Source: Sphagnum magellanicum
Taxonomy: Eukaryota > Streptophyta > Sphagnopsida > Sphagnales > Sphagnaceae
Length of the DNA: 64,000 nucleotides
Assembly: GCA_021904315.1 (NCBI GenBank)
Contig: CM038923.1
Coordinates: 6,020,038-6,084,037 of the forward strand
Direction of reading: 5' to 3'
Below the pieces are notes generated by a model. The model did not search any database. It saw nothing but the letters and a program-made list of their open reading frames with translations, and was not told the origin of the DNA. Every line of letters begins with the position of its first letter. The stretch's first letter is position 1. Made by a program: the position numbers and the translations under genes. Below are positions 13,215-25,500 of this stretch, piece after piece.

Positions 13215-13702
13215 TGACATTATCCTTTTTAAAACCTTCAATGGACAATTAAGTGTTGTCCATGGCTGACCCAAGGGGGTTGGTCCACTAAAGCACCTTG
13301 TATGATAAAAAGTTGTCCCTCTCAAATTTTGAAGCCACTATAGGAAGGTTGGCCCCAAAACAACTTGGTGTTGTCTTGGTTGAAGTCTTCATTGGACCAA
13401 TTCTGGGAATTGGTTCCATAAGGCCTTGAATCAACCTCGGGTTGGTTTGGTTTTAAGGCCATTTAGACCAACTCTGGGAGTTAAGCCCATGGCTGGCTCC
13501 AAGTTAGACTAAAATTTAATCTTGATAGCAAAGTCTAGCAAATTTAAGTAAGGAGTTTGAATCCATCTTAAGTGGTCAAGACTTTTGGATTAACTAAGTG
13601 TGATGTGGGGTGCACATGTAACTTGGAGTTAAAAGAGGCAATGTGAGAGGAGTTTGACATGGCATGTGGAGCGCAAGGTGACAAGCGGGAAAAGGCATGT
13701 CA
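13215..13702 (+). repeat. Left LTR
   Basis: It starts TGACAT and ends ATGTCA, so the termini are short inverted repeats of the TG...CA type. The body matches 19683-20162 throughout, for example the shared GACCCAAGGGGGTTGGTCC block at about 13266 and 19739. Confidence 0.9.
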
Positions 13703-14669
13703 TTTGATATTAAAGCTAAAATTGGTTCTAGTAAGCATAAAGATGGTGGAGGAAGTGGTTCCAATGTCACCCATTGCAAAGTGTTCAAGCCGGACCAAGG
13801 CAAAAATGGCAGTAGTCAAAACAAGAATGGCAATAGTCAAGGTGGAAAAGGCTATCACAAAACAAACTTGTGAAGCCAAAAAGGTGGCCAAGTTGGTTGT
13901 GGCTAAGTTAGATTCTACCAAAAAGGCTTCCAAGATGCGTAACGATAGAAAGGAAGAGATGTCCTTGCCTTGAATGTGGAAAGTACGGAAGGAGGGGCAT
14001 CGATGGAAAAAAAATCATCCAAAAGGGATGCCTTGAAGGATGAAATCCATTTAGAGGAAATGGTCTGATCTTTTTTTTATTCTTCGGATTTGAGTGAAGA
14101 GGAAAAAAAAACCCGGAATGGGTTAACATTCTCGAAAAAATGATCACGAGTAAAAGATCAAAGAAGCAAGCAAAGGAGGCCCAAAAGGCAAAAGAAGCCT
14201 AGGAGGCTCAAAAGGCGAAACTTTGTCTAGAGGCAAAAGAGATCCTCCAAGTAGCAAAAGAAACAACTCAAGTGAAGCTTGACTTGGAACGGGCCAAAAT
14301 TAGAGCCCTTCAAGTCCCCCTTTCCTTGTCCATGCATGTTATGGTGGAAGCCATAAAAGTGTTGTAAACTATTGTGGTGATTCAGGGAGAGGTCAATGTA
14401 TAATTGACATTGAATCTAAAAAAGGCTAAGAAGGACGAAGGGTTGAACTTAAATGGAGAAGTTGCAAAGGACATGAAAACCCAAACATTTGAGCTTTTCA
14501 TAGGCAAAAACATGAAGGTTAAGAGGATGAGACAATGGGGTCTCTAAGTAGAGGCCTACTTTGAGTCACGAGGGATCAACGTAGATGTTGATCACTTCAT
14601 ATTCAAACAATCTCTTTTGAGGGATCATGCTTTGAATGGTGGATGACACAAAAGGATGCCAAGCCTAAC

Positions 14670-15210
14670 TAAATGGGGACCTTACCTTGGATTGTGTTCA
14701 AGGCCAAGTTGAATGAAAAATTCACCCCACATAACCAAATCCTGAAAGATGGGCAAGAACTTTGGAGTTTGTGCCAATCCGATGCGCCAAGAGCAATGGG
14801 GAGATATGTCCAAACCTTCATGTCCCTCATGAGCTTCATTCCAATGAAGGAAAAATACACACAAAAGGTGGCGTTCCTTCATGGCTTGTAGCCTTGGATT
14901 CACAATGCCATCTTGTAGAGGAGTGAGGTTCCCATGAACTATCAAGAGATGATGAAGGTTGTGGAATGCATGGAGGATGACTCCATGCATAAGAAGGTAA
15001 GAACGTTGCAAATCTCGCAACTCATGATAAGGGTGAACATTGGGGGAGCACAACGCATATTGCAAGTGGCCCAAAGAGGGCCCAAAAAATGAAGTGGGAC
15101 AAAAACCCACCTAAGGACAAAGGGACTCCAATGGAAAAGAAACCATGGGATGTCACCCAAGTCCGGTGCTTCAATTATTAGGACTTGAGACAATTTGCCA
15201 AGGATTGTGA
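14670..15210 (+). pseudogene. gag of the Ty3/gypsy element
   Basis: Residues at 14673-14890 fit the retrotransposon gag domain: FKAKLNEKFTPHNQILK, then DGQELWSLCQ, then MGRYVQTFMSL. A TAG stop interrupts it at 14889. A degenerate zinc knuckle follows at about 15160-15210 (CFNY then FAKDC); the second cysteine of the expected CX2C is replaced and a stop sits within it. Lysine-rich and alanine-rich sequence upstream (about 14150-14340) may be the N-terminal part. Confidence 0.7.
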
Positions 15211-15239
15211 AAAAGTAAGGTAGGACTAGGCACAAGGTG

Positions 15240-15550
15240 AATTTATTGCAAAAACAAATGTGGCCAAGTTGGGGCCAAATTTAATCTTGTTTAAATTTAA
15301 GGTAGGAACTAATGGGTTGTTGTGTATTTTGGATTCTAAAGCCACACATTCATTTGTGAACCCACGTGCAATATCGTGATTCAAATGGGTTGCCAAGCCC
15401 ATCAAGGTCCAATTGGCACAAGGAGCCGCAACATGAACAAATGAGGTGGTGTTGGGGGCCATTTTAGAATGCAACAAGGCAACGTTTGTGGATAACTTCA
15501 CGGTTTGTGCCTTGGATGGCATTGAAGCCATCTTAGGGAACATTCTTTAG
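15240..15550 (+). pseudogene. Aspartic protease region of the Ty3/gypsy element
   Basis: The frame reading LLCILDSKATHSFVNP at about 15320 matches the retropepsin block usually reading LLDSGATHSF. The active-site glycine is replaced by lysine. Stops follow within 20 residues and again further on. It lies between the gag zinc knuckle and the reverse transcriptase, as expected. Confidence 0.65.
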
Positions 15551-15839
15551 ACACCTACAATGTAGATGTTTTGAGAGGAGGCTCTAAATTAAAAGTCATT
15601 GCTAGGCTAGTAAACAAGTCTATTAGTTTAAAACTTGAATACCATGCTAGTTTAATTAAGGTAGGTATTCATTTGGTCTCCTTGTAAGAATTGTAGGAGA
15701 CTTCATGTTTACTTTTTATGTTCAAGGATGAATCTAGTGTTAAGTTTAAAGCCAAAGGGGTTAAGTCTTGGCCTACTTGTATTTTTAACACAATTAATAT
15801 TTTTTTTGATATTTTAATAAACAAGCTCCTTAAACATTT

Positions 15840-16660
15840 ATTTCTTTCTCATAATGTGGACCATAAGATTGAAGTGGTGCCTAGGCCAACACCACCTTTT
15901 AAGTTGCCTTATCAATTAAATAAAAAAGAGCTACAATAGCTCAAAGCTCAAACAACTTTATGGAACGGGGATACATCCAGTTGAATAAATTGTTTTAAAG
16001 ATTGCCTATTTTGTTCATGGATAAAAAGGACAAAAAATTATGCAAGTGCATAGATTACTACACTTTGAACAAAATCACAATTAAGAACAAGTACCCTTTG
16101 CCTTGAATTGATGATCTTTTCGATTGTCTAAATGGGGTTTGTTATTTTAACCATATCAACATGAAGTCGAACTATTATCAAATTCACATGGGAGAAGTGG
16201 ATGTAGAAAAGATGACCATGGGAACAAGATATGGATCATACGAGTTCCTAATCATGTTGTTTAGGCTTTGTAATGCCCCTTTTAACTTTACCACATTATT
16301 GAATTCGATCTTTCACGAAAAGTTAGATGAATTCATTATCATCTACATATATGACATCTTGGTGTATTCCAAGTTCGTAGAGGTCCATGTAATACATTTG
16401 GAGTTTGTGTTGCAAAAATTCAAGGAAAACAAACTATACTCCAATAAGGCGAAAAGTGAATTTACAAGTTTAAAAATGGACTTTTTGGGGCATTTGTTGT
16501 CCCAAGAAGGGATGAAACCAAACCCAAAGAAAATTGAATTGATAAAGGAGTGTCAAAGCCCGATTTCAACCAAGGGTGTGAAGTCATTCCTAGGATTGGC
16601 CAACTTCTATAATATGTTCATAAAGGACTTTTCAGCATTGGCCAAACCATTTGCTTAATT
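15840..16660 (+). pseudogene. Reverse transcriptase of the Ty3/gypsy element
   Basis: It begins with a PPFKLPYQLNKKEL block at about 15890. The longest open part, 16161-16658, reads through MKSNYYQIHMGEVDVEKM, FRLCNAPFNF, DEFIIIYIYDILVYSK and FLGHLLSQEGMKPNPKK to FLGLANFY. The catalytic YIDD is YIYD here, so one of the two metal-binding aspartates is lost. Frameshifts lie upstream of 16161 and a stop ends the open stretch at 16658. Confidence 0.85.
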
Positions 16661-16679
16661 TTTAAAGGAGGGATCATTG

Positions 16680-17210
16680 GAATGGACAGGCAAATAATAG
16701 AAAGTGTTCAACCTTTTAAAAGGGAAGTTGTCGTTAGCATTAATGTTGTAGTTTTAAGATTTTTCCAAGCCATTTGAGGTGCATACCAATGCAAGCGGGT
16801 TTGTAATAGGTGGGATCCTTATGCAAGAACGACACCTAATTGCCTTTGAAAGTAAAAAGCTAATGGGGGACTAGTTGAGATGGCCAATTCATGAAAAAGA
16901 ACTATTTGCCATAGTGAGTTGTTTAAAGGCATGGTGACACTACTTCGGGTTGCATAAAACTAAAGTCTTTATGAATAATGTATCTTTAAGATATTTCGAG
17001 ACCCAACCAAGGGCCATAACAAAGTAGTTGTGTTGGCATGATACCTTGGCACTTATGGACATTGAGTTGATCCATAGACCTAACAAAGATAATGTAGTGC
17101 CATATGCGTTAAGTTGCAAAGAGGAGTACCAAGGAAGAATGCCTTGGGAAAATATTCAAATCCTTCGAAATATGTTTGTCAGAGAAAACGATCTAAAGAG
17201 GAAAATATAA
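16680..17210 (+). pseudogene. RNase H of the Ty3/gypsy element
   Basis: Blocks seen in order: FEVHTNASGFVIGGILMQE (about 16770; the first catalytic Asp, normally TDAS, is Asn), RWPIHEKELFAIV (about 16880), LKAW...HYF and IELIHRPNKDNVVPYALS (17060-17115; normally ending VADALS). Stops at about 16739, 16872 and 17024 break it. Confidence 0.75.
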
Positions 17211-17319
17211 GAAGTGTATGCAGAAGATCGCCTAATGCAAGGATATTTTAAAAACTTGCACTAAAAAAAGAAGGTGAGAGGGATCACATTTTTGGACGAG
17301 TTGCTGAGATAAAAACAAT

Positions 17320-18060
17320 TGTAAGTCTATGTGTTGGAAGAAAGCCCAACACAAAAGTCATGTAAAAAATGCATGATGCATTTATGGTGAAACATCATGG
17401 AGAGAAAACAACAAGGGAGTTGTTGGGGAAAATCTTTTACTAGCCTGAAATGAAAGATGTAAAACGTTATGTTCACACTTGTGTAAAGTGTCAAAGTACC
17501 AAATTGGTACACAAAAAGAAATTCGACTTGTATAGGCCTCTTCTAATCCCCTAGGGACCATTTGAAAATGTTTCAATGGACTTTATGACACATTTCCCAA
17601 AATGAAAAGGGACAGATACCATCTTTGTGATGGAAGATAAGTTCTTTAAACTAACTAAATTTGCATTAACTCAAACAAACACTATAGCAACAAGGATGAT
17701 GAAGCTATTTTTTGACATGTGGGTCCAACATAGTGGTATGATGGAGGTCATAGTGAATGACCGAGATGTGAAATTCACATCGACTTTTTGGATGTTATTG
17801 ATGAAAAAGATGGGGACTAAATTAAAATTCAATAGTACTATTTTTCATTCATAAACCAATGGGCAAATTGAGAGGGTCAATGGGATATTGAATCAATATT
17901 TTTGCAATTACATTGTTGGTGATCATAAGGATTGGGGTGACCATCTATGTTTCAGAGAATTTTGTTATAACTTCATAAAACATTCGACCATTAAAATGAG
18001 TCCCTTTGAATTGACCTTGGAAATGAAAGCAAAACAACCCATGGATCTAACCATTCTTAA
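17320..18060 (+). pseudogene. Integrase of the Ty3/gypsy element
   Basis: The zinc-binding region is partly readable (YVHTCVKCQSTK at about 17468). The core follows with VSMDFMTHFPK, VNDRDVKFTSTFW (17753-17791) and TNGQIERVNG (17858-17887), matching the D,D-35-E blocks of Ty3/gypsy integrases. Stops at 17552, 17604 and 17852 fall where related proteins carry Gln or Arg, as expected from C-to-T decay. Confidence 0.82.
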
Positions 18061-18439
18061 AATAAAAAACACTTGTTGTGAAGGTGGCAAGGATGTTGAA
18101 AAAATGGCCAAAGATCATGAAGAGAGGAAATCATGGGCCATTAAGCTCTTAAAGAAAGTGCAAGCAAGTTATGAAAAACAAGCCAATAAATCATGAAGGC
18201 ATATAAAGTTCAAGATGGGGGACCTAATGTGGTTAAATATTAAGGACTTTAAGATGCCCGAAACTTTGGCAAATAGGTTGGTTCCAGAGTACACAAGTAT
18301 TTATAAAGTCATTCATAAACCCCACCTGGATGTGTATATTTTGCAACTACCAATTACGTTAGTAGTCCACCCAACCTTCCATGTGTCAAATTGAAACCAA
18401 TTCATGATAACAAGAAAAGGAAGGATTGGAAACAAGCCT

Positions 18440-18640
18440 ATCACCCAAGATTTGACCTCATTGAACATAAGATCGTTAGGGAAGTAGAGTGCATCCTAGC
18501 CAGAAGACAAACCAAGTGAATTGGCAATCAATATTTGGTCAAATGGAAAGGATGTCATTCAATAGAATCACACTGGGTGAAGCTTGCATATTTAAACCAT
18601 TTGGTGAAGATGGTTGAAAAGTTTGAATGGGAGTTAGGCC
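18440..18640 (+). pseudogene. C-terminal chromodomain of the Ty3/gypsy element
   Basis: The sequence IVREVECILARRQ, a stop, then NQYLVKWKGCHSIESHWV and a following short acidic/aromatic tail match the chromodomain at the end of chromovirus integrases. In that family the domain directs insertion to particular chromatin. One TGA stop at 18518 interrupts it. Confidence 0.8.
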
Positions 18641-18724
18641 ATGAGATAGGAAACGAAAAAATGCATAAAAAAAATCCAACACATCAAAATAACATTGATG
18701 AAGACATTGACCTTTTAAAATGAG

Positions 18725-19682
18725 GGGTGAAAGTGAAATATGAAAGAATGGACACATATTTAAACTAAAATTAAGGTAGGCAACAGTTGATTTGAAGTCA
18801 AGATGTATGAAAAAGGGGTGGACCATGGAAGAAACAAATGAAGGTTGAATTGAGGTGATAATAACCAACAAAAATGGACCTAAGGAATTGGACTTGAAAG
18901 AAAAAATTTTAAGGGTTCAATTAGGCGAGATTGTGGTAATGATGTGTGTGCATTAAATGGCATGTCCCCGAACTAAGAATAAACTTATGGGAGCGAGGTT
19001 TCTAATGCATGGAGTTGCAAACCATGTCCTTTTAAAACAAAGGGGCTTGATTTGGCTAAGCCCAAGTCGGCACTATTTGTTGGCACATTTTATAGTCATA
19101 CCCTGGTATGGTTGCCCAAGGTCACCAAGGGAACAAGCCTAAGCATGAGGTTGAACCCTTAAGTGTTTTGAGGGTGTTTAAAAGGGGGAATGTCACTTGG
19201 AAAGAGAAGTGAATCTAGAAAGGATTGGTGTCGTTAAGGGGATTGTCACAAAGACAAACACAAAAATGGTATAAAATTTTTCTTGCATCTAATAGAAAGT
19301 GTTTGGGATGCGGATTACACTTAAGTTGAGAACTAACTATTATCCATAAGGCTTGAGGTATAAGGGTGGTGAAAGGGTGGATTTGCCATGACAAGGGCAA
19401 CATGTTATTTTGTGTATACGAGGACATAGACCTCTCAAAGGTGGTGGTGAATGACATGCCCTTCCTTTTAAGAAGTGTCTTAAGGGGGAGCGGGCTTCAT
19501 ATCGAGACCACCTTAGTGGGCCACTAAGGTGATATGAGAGTTAGGCTAAAAATGGCTTTGTGATGTTCAATTCTTTGAAGAGTTGGGAAACAACCAAACT
19601 TAAGGGTTTGGATGGGCTAAGGTGGGAGCTTAGGCTCTTTGCCAGCTAAGAGGATGATTGGGGGTTGCCCTTGAGATTATAG
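18725..19682 (+). other. Ty3/gypsy 3' untranslated region
   Basis: No coding homology is seen between the chromodomain and the right LTR. G-rich purine tracts at about 19182-19190 and 19481-19492 resemble polypurine tracts, but neither abuts the LTR as mapped, so the plus-strand primer site is unresolved. Confidence 0.5.
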
Positions 19683-20162
19683 TGCGAAGCATTATCCCTT
19701 TAAAAACCCTCAATGGACGATTAAATGTTGTCTAGGGCTGACCCAAGGGGGTTGGTCCGCTAAAACACTTGGGATAATTAGAAGTTGTCCCTCCCAAGCT
19801 TCAAGGCCACTGGAGGAGGGTTCGCCCTGGGACAACTCGATGTTGTCCTAGTTGAAGGACCAACTCTAGGAGTTGGTTCTGCAAGGCCTTGAATAAACTT
19901 GGGGGTGGTTTAGTTCTAAGGCCATTTAGGCTGGTTTTGGGAGTTAGGCCCATGGCTAGTTTCAAATTAGACTAGGATTTAGTCTCAATAGTGAAGTTTA
20001 ACAAGTCTTAGAGAGTTTGAGTTCATTCTAAGTGGTTGGGACTTTTGGACTAACCAAGTGTGCTATGGGGTGCGTAGGTAAGTAGGAGCTAATGGAGGCA
20101 ATGCAAGAAAAACTTGGCATGTCATGTGGAGTGCAAGGCAACAAGTGAAAAAGGGCATGTCA
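19683..20162 (+). repeat. Right LTR
   Basis: It aligns with 13215-13702 along its length, with point changes and one deletion of roughly 20 bases (near 19858). It begins TG and ends ATGTCA, directly followed by the target duplication CCAAC (20163-20167). Confidence 0.9.
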
Positions 20163-20850
20163 CCAACCCTATTTGACTATGTGAGAAATAGGTATAAATT
20201 ACGTAGGACCTCCAATTAAATTGACAACCATTTCAACTTCCACAAACAACAATTTGATCATCCTTACACCATTTCTTGACAAACCAATCTTTTGTAGGCA
20301 TCGAAGGTAGAAGGACAATGACAACTTGTCATAGGCCTTTGAAAAATCTAGCTTGCGGCAGATCAAGCTTTGTTTAAATTTTCCCACCTACTTGAGAGTC
20401 TCATGTAGGAGTAGGACATTATCCAAAATGTAACACTGTAGCATAAAAGCTGATTCCTCAAGGTCAATTATCTCCATTAGCATGTGTCGAAGACAACGTT
20501 GCAATGCTTTTGCAAAAAATCTTGTAGGCAACATTGAGTAGGGTTATTGGCCTCCAATTATTCAGGTCTTCCTTCTCACCACCTTTGAAAATTATGATGA
20601 TCAAGTCCTTGGGTGACCAACCTTGGGAATCTGCCAACCCTACTAGCCTCCATGACCTCTGTGACCCAAAACTCCCCATTTTGTAACTCATTAATGGAGA
20701 ATCCAATGAAGTAGTATAATGGGTTTCAAATGTTTTTGGGGCCTGAGACTTGTCCCTGCTCATTGAGCTGAATCAACTTGCCAAGGCGCTCAGACATGTT
20801 TGCAGTTGTGCACAGTACATCTTTTAGAGTGTCTTGATCAGATCACCTAA
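20163..20850 (-). pseudogene. LINE remnant, 5' half (reverse transcriptase N-terminal part)
   Basis: On the minus strand the RT begins near 20800 (LxQLNEQGQVSGPKN), continues with IIIFKGGEKEDLNNWRPITL at 20600-20540, LNVAYKIFCKSIA at about 20540-20500, and KLDFSKAYDKLSLSFYLRCL (with QKIGL after) at 20355-20290, and ends with NLIGGPT and FIPISH at about 20225-20190. These are the classic early RT blocks of plant LINEs, including the first catalytic Asp in LDFSKAYD. Frameshifts and stops are present. The next expected block lies at 13209 and below, on the far side of the Ty3/gypsy insertion. Confidence 0.85.
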
Positions 20851-21130
20851 TTGCACAACCATAACCAATTGTAGGGAGAATGTTACTAACATGGCAGCAC
20901 ACCATCACACAAGAGCTTCTTAGTCATATCATGTATATTGCTAGCATCTGAAATTTTTGTACCTCCCTAATTCCTATTTGCACTTTGCTGGTTGGCTGAA
21001 CCTTGTACCTCATGCTCTTCTGTGTCCCATAACTGTAAGCTCAGCTCTCCCATTCAAGCAGTTGTCCAGTAACTGGCTCGCATGGGTGTTTACCATGAAT
21101 AGTCTCAGCACTTGTGCCTAAACCATTCAG

Positions 21131-21358
21131 GGTAATCTGTGCACTTGAGCCAGTCACCTAGTACATATCACTCTGCAAGCAATTTGCCTCAGACCACTCC
21201 ATGATGAGCATGCATGCATGAGGAAAAGTCAGTAAAAAATGAGATGGTAATCTGTGCACTCGAGCCAGTTAAATAGCCAACATCACCCTGCAAAGTAATT
21301 TGCCATGTGGACCATTCCATTATGTGCATGCATGAGGAAAAGTCAGTAAGAAATGAAC
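21131..21358 (+). repeat. Tandem duplication, two copies of about 115 bp
   Basis: Copy 1 (21131-21245) and copy 2 (21246-21358) share GGTAATCTGTGCACT at the start, a TCACYCTGCAA...AATTTGCC middle and GCATGAGGAAAAGTCAGTAA near the end. They differ by substitutions and small indels. No coding role is seen. Confidence 0.75.
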
Positions 21359-22564
21359 TTCTGTGCACACCAAGCAGGAAAAGTCATTCCAACAATATTC
21401 AGCACTCAAAGCATGCCCTTGTCTATTTCATTGGAGGCTGTGGCCAAAATGCAAGTGCACTGCACTTGACTTCTCACAAGTTCGAACACCAACACTCTTC
21501 TAAGGCTCAGTCTCATGCATTACAAAAAGCAAGTGTGTATGTCATTATCACCCATAAAGTCTGAACAGTGCATTTGTTCTATCTTCCTTCTCTGAAATGC
21601 AACCTGAGAGTCCATGCCACAGAAGTGGCTCTCTGCTCTTGTTCCCAAATGGAAATTGGAGATCACTTGATGTCAAGTATCCATTGATCAAGATGCCAAC
21701 CATAATTACTCTGAAAATTGATGGAACAACAGAGTTCTCAGGACCAATCATTTAGTAAGATGTGTATACTGTGCACTGTTCGGGAAATGACCTAACCAGG
21801 CAAAAATTAGCTAAATGAAATTTAGTTTCGGCATTGACTCTCACTGGGATGATAATAATCATCTAAAATAATGTCTGTTCCTAAGTTTGAAACAACTAGT
21901 CACTAAATGGTGAATGGCACCAAAGGGCCCACCTAACACCAAGGCCTCTGTGCACCCAAGCATGCAGAAAGGGGAGTCTTGCAGAAGCTATAGGAAACTG
22001 GGTCCTGAATAAGGATAACAAGGGAGAGGTAGGGAGAAGACCTTAGAACCAACATGATGAGGTAGACTATGGAGTGGATTGAAGTTGTGCCCCAAGACAA
22101 TAGAGTCAGTAGAAAGTAGAACAAACAAAGGGCTGCGATCTAGTTCTTGATATGGTGTAACACACTGACTTCAATTTATCCCAGATGTTGCAAAAAAGAC
22201 TCTCCCAATGGAACATGATAATACAGAAAAATTGAACACTAGTGGAGCCTGTCTACCCACCCATATTCCCTATTGCTCCCTCCTGTCCCAGCTTGTGAAG
22301 TGGTTTTATGCCCTGATAAGCTTGTAAATCCCATCACTACTATGGGTAGACTGAGCCCCTAGCAAATGGACTCCTGGCCTCTCTTTGTCCCTCTCTTTAA
22401 TGGAAAGTACGGAGCAGACCAAGGAGTTTACTTTAGCACTCTTACAAACCCCTCAATACAGACAGAACGGCCAAGAAACCTGATTAGACTAATTTTGTAC
22501 AACACAGCCACCCGGTAAGTGACAAGGGTGTAGACCTTGGGAGCTAAACTGGCATGCACCATAA
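21359..22564. other. Intergenic sequence downstream of the SUD1-like gene
   Basis: No protein homology is recognised on either strand. The part nearest 22.5 kb should include the 3' untranslated region of the minus-strand SUD1-like gene, but I cannot place its polyadenylation site. Base composition is closer to genic DNA than to the AT-rich deserts elsewhere. Confidence 0.5.
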
Positions 22565-25500
22565 TTATTCTCTGCCTGTGGTGGACAAACTGGGCACCAC
22601 ATGCTGCAACTGCAATGAGCTGCCTGCCCCCCCCCTCCTGTCCCCTGACTCCATTCTTGCATTGGCCAGCTTTACCTCCCTACAATCCTCCTGGATAATA
22701 TTCTCATCCACTGCATTGTTAAGTTGAACTTCAGTAGCTTCCCCATTAACACCTGAGTTTAAGCCAGAAACTGCAGCTGCATCTATTTCAATATCTCTTG
22801 GCTCTTGTTCAACAACTACTTTTGATGCAGCATCCAAACCTGCATACATCAGATCAATGGCATCATGTATGCACAAGGTCTTAGTAAGATTACTAATCCA
22901 ATGACCAGTCAAATTGCCAGGAAATCTGTGTTGAAAGAGGAAGAACACCTGAGTGTGGAATACCCACCTGCAGCAGAATTTGGTGGCTGCTTCCCCAGGC
23001 CACCCACTCTCCTCCGCTCTCCAAAGTTATGTAGCCGTCGACCGACCAGGTACCGATCATCCCGAATGGAGTTGTGGAGGTCCAGTAACCATTTATGCAG
23101 CCGTTTTGTGCCATACCAGCAAAGCCCCAACAACAGGGAACCCAACCATGCAAACCGGTAGACTGTTGAATTGATGATAAGGGAGTACCCAAAGAGAGGG
23201 AAGATTCCACATGCAAGAACATATGGTAAGCACAGTGCTGTCAACAGGTTCACCAGAATTGGGACAATAATGGAGGTAAACACCCACCAACCCCGGAGGC
23301 GAGAAAAACCATCTAAGCGCACTTGTTCAAACTTCACACGCCAGGAATCATCAACCAGTGGCATCATCTGCCCGAGCATCACCTGTCCACAAACCACTTC
23401 TCTTAATAAACTTCTGACCATACCATCCAAATGTGTGAAACAATGAAGCTGTACTTCTACAAGCAACAAAAACGGGAATCTGCCAGCCACTCATCCCATA
23501 CACCCACCCCAAATGTTCATTCAAAAAGTTACATGTGAGAACATCTCCCCTAGTGCACATTACTCCAGGTACTGAATTGAAGGAGGGAGGGTAGAGACAG
23601 TACAAGTCTGGTCCAGATTTTCAGAAACACGAGTCCCAATGCCCAATCTTGGTACAGCAGAAAGACTGGACTCTCATCCACTGGTACCCGCAAAGGCACA
23701 ACCACCACCAGCTCAAACAGAAGGCCAATAAGCACAGGGATCACAACAGTCTGCAACACACAGTCCATTATCATTGCTATGCCATGTGAATTTTGTTGCA
23801 CTCCAATTTGAGTATGAAAGTAGGATTCTGAGAATCTACAAAAATACTTCAAACAATTGTTTTATTACCTATGTGCACAGCAAGATACTCCACATTTGCA
23901 TACTAGGTAGGCGATGAAGATTCCCAGAGAAAATAAGATACTGGGAGAAAGATTAGGCTCAAAACAAATCTTGCATGACACTTCAATTCGCTCTACCTTC
24001 ACATAAATCCATTGCTTATGGACTACAACAGTTACAACCACAATATAAGTCCCACTAATAATCTTTAAGAAGATGGGGAACACAATCTAGCCAACACTGT
24101 AGCAAGTGCACAAGGGACTGATGCTAGGAATGCATAAGATATACAAGGTAGAAAAGGTCAGCAGTTACGCACCCAAAGGGACAACAGCACAACACTCTTG
24201 AAGATGATAGAAGACCACTTAAGCACCTGCCTTAGCAGCACGCGTAAATCATGTGTCCGCAAATAATCTACAACATATCGTACTGCTGCAGATGTAGCCC
24301 ACAGGACGTAACAGCCAATGTTGAATGCATAAAGATCTGGTCCCATGTTCAAATCAAACCAAAGTGTTCATCAATATCAATCACAGACCCATTCCTCTGA
24401 CCCATCTAAGAAAACTACCTTGGGATCAGCACACACAATCATTGAACCAAATCATCACTAAGCTGGAAGCCTTACTGTATAACTTCATAGCACTGAAAAT
24501 GATAGAGCCTGGCATTCAATCTCAATACTCAAATCCATCCGGCACATGGGATACATACAATGAAGAGACATTAAGAATTGGTGTCTCACCATTGCACTTG
24601 GCACCACGAGTGATTGGGAGCTGAGAAAAGGAGGCAAATATGGCCCGACCAAGGGAGACAGGCAGAAGCACCATCGTTGAGTTGAAGGCTAGCAAAGTTA
24701 CCCATGCCCCAAACAACAGCAACACAATTCTCATTGCAAACTTGTACCTGCTAACAATAATACCACTGTTAGCAATCTGAACTGTCCAGGAACCAGTTCT
24801 TGATCAAGTAAGCACAAACAGTAAGAAATATCAGCATGACTTCCAAGAGAGACTCCACAAAACATTTAAGTCAACAAATAAATCATGTGTCAGTTCCTGC
24901 AAGACCAAAATAGACATGAAAAGAACAAGTGTGGTCATAACCTTGTGAGTATCAGATCATCACCTTCATCATGGATAGCAGTGACTAGTAGCCATTAGTC
25001 CCCAATGACTTCACCAGCTCCCAAAAGTGTGTGCAGTTATGTATATAGTTATCTGCTAAAAACCTAGGACAAAAAAACTTACACAAATCTGCATTCAAAG
25101 TTTCTATTGTGCTTCACACACTAATTAAAAATTTCTACTTTGTGAATAACATGGGATACTTACTCATCCACCTCTGCCTCTTCGTAATCTGCATCTTCCA
25201 TCTCTTCGTCATTATCTGATGATGCCTGAGCATCTGCTGGACCAGCAACTTGTGCTCTAGCATTGTTTATCTCATGGGGTGGTGCATGTGGTTGGTCTTG
25301 TACCCCCACCCTTCTGTGCTGCTCATGATTATTGTCAACATTTGGCACATCTGGTCCAGGAAGGAGAAATTCAGACAGGCCCAGAGCCCATCCAGCTGCA
25401 GAAAACCAATGAAAAAGAACAGTTTTGATTGTTGCCCGTGGCCTGAAGTGCTCCACAGCAAACGGAATACAGATATGAAACAAAAGCATGTCTGCTGGTA

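Larger units (their letters stand above)
13215..20162 (+). mobile_element. Ty3/gypsy chromovirus LTR retrotransposon, decayed
   Basis: A 6948-bp element bounded by direct LTRs (13215-13702 and 19683-20162) and a 5-bp target duplication. Internal order on the plus strand is gag, protease, reverse transcriptase, RNase H, integrase, chromodomain, the Ty3/gypsy order. The chromodomain places it among chromoviruses. Every domain carries in-frame stops or frameshifts and several catalytic residues are altered, so it cannot be autonomous. The LTRs differ at about 11 of the first 80 aligned bases, so the insertion is old. No convincing primer-binding site is seen after the left LTR. It is inserted in the reverse transcriptase of a minus-strand LINE. 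Confidence 0.92.

Noticed and set aside
18725-19682. An extra gene between the integrase and the right LTR
   Set aside because: Only short ORFs without homology; consistent with the element's 3' untranslated region.
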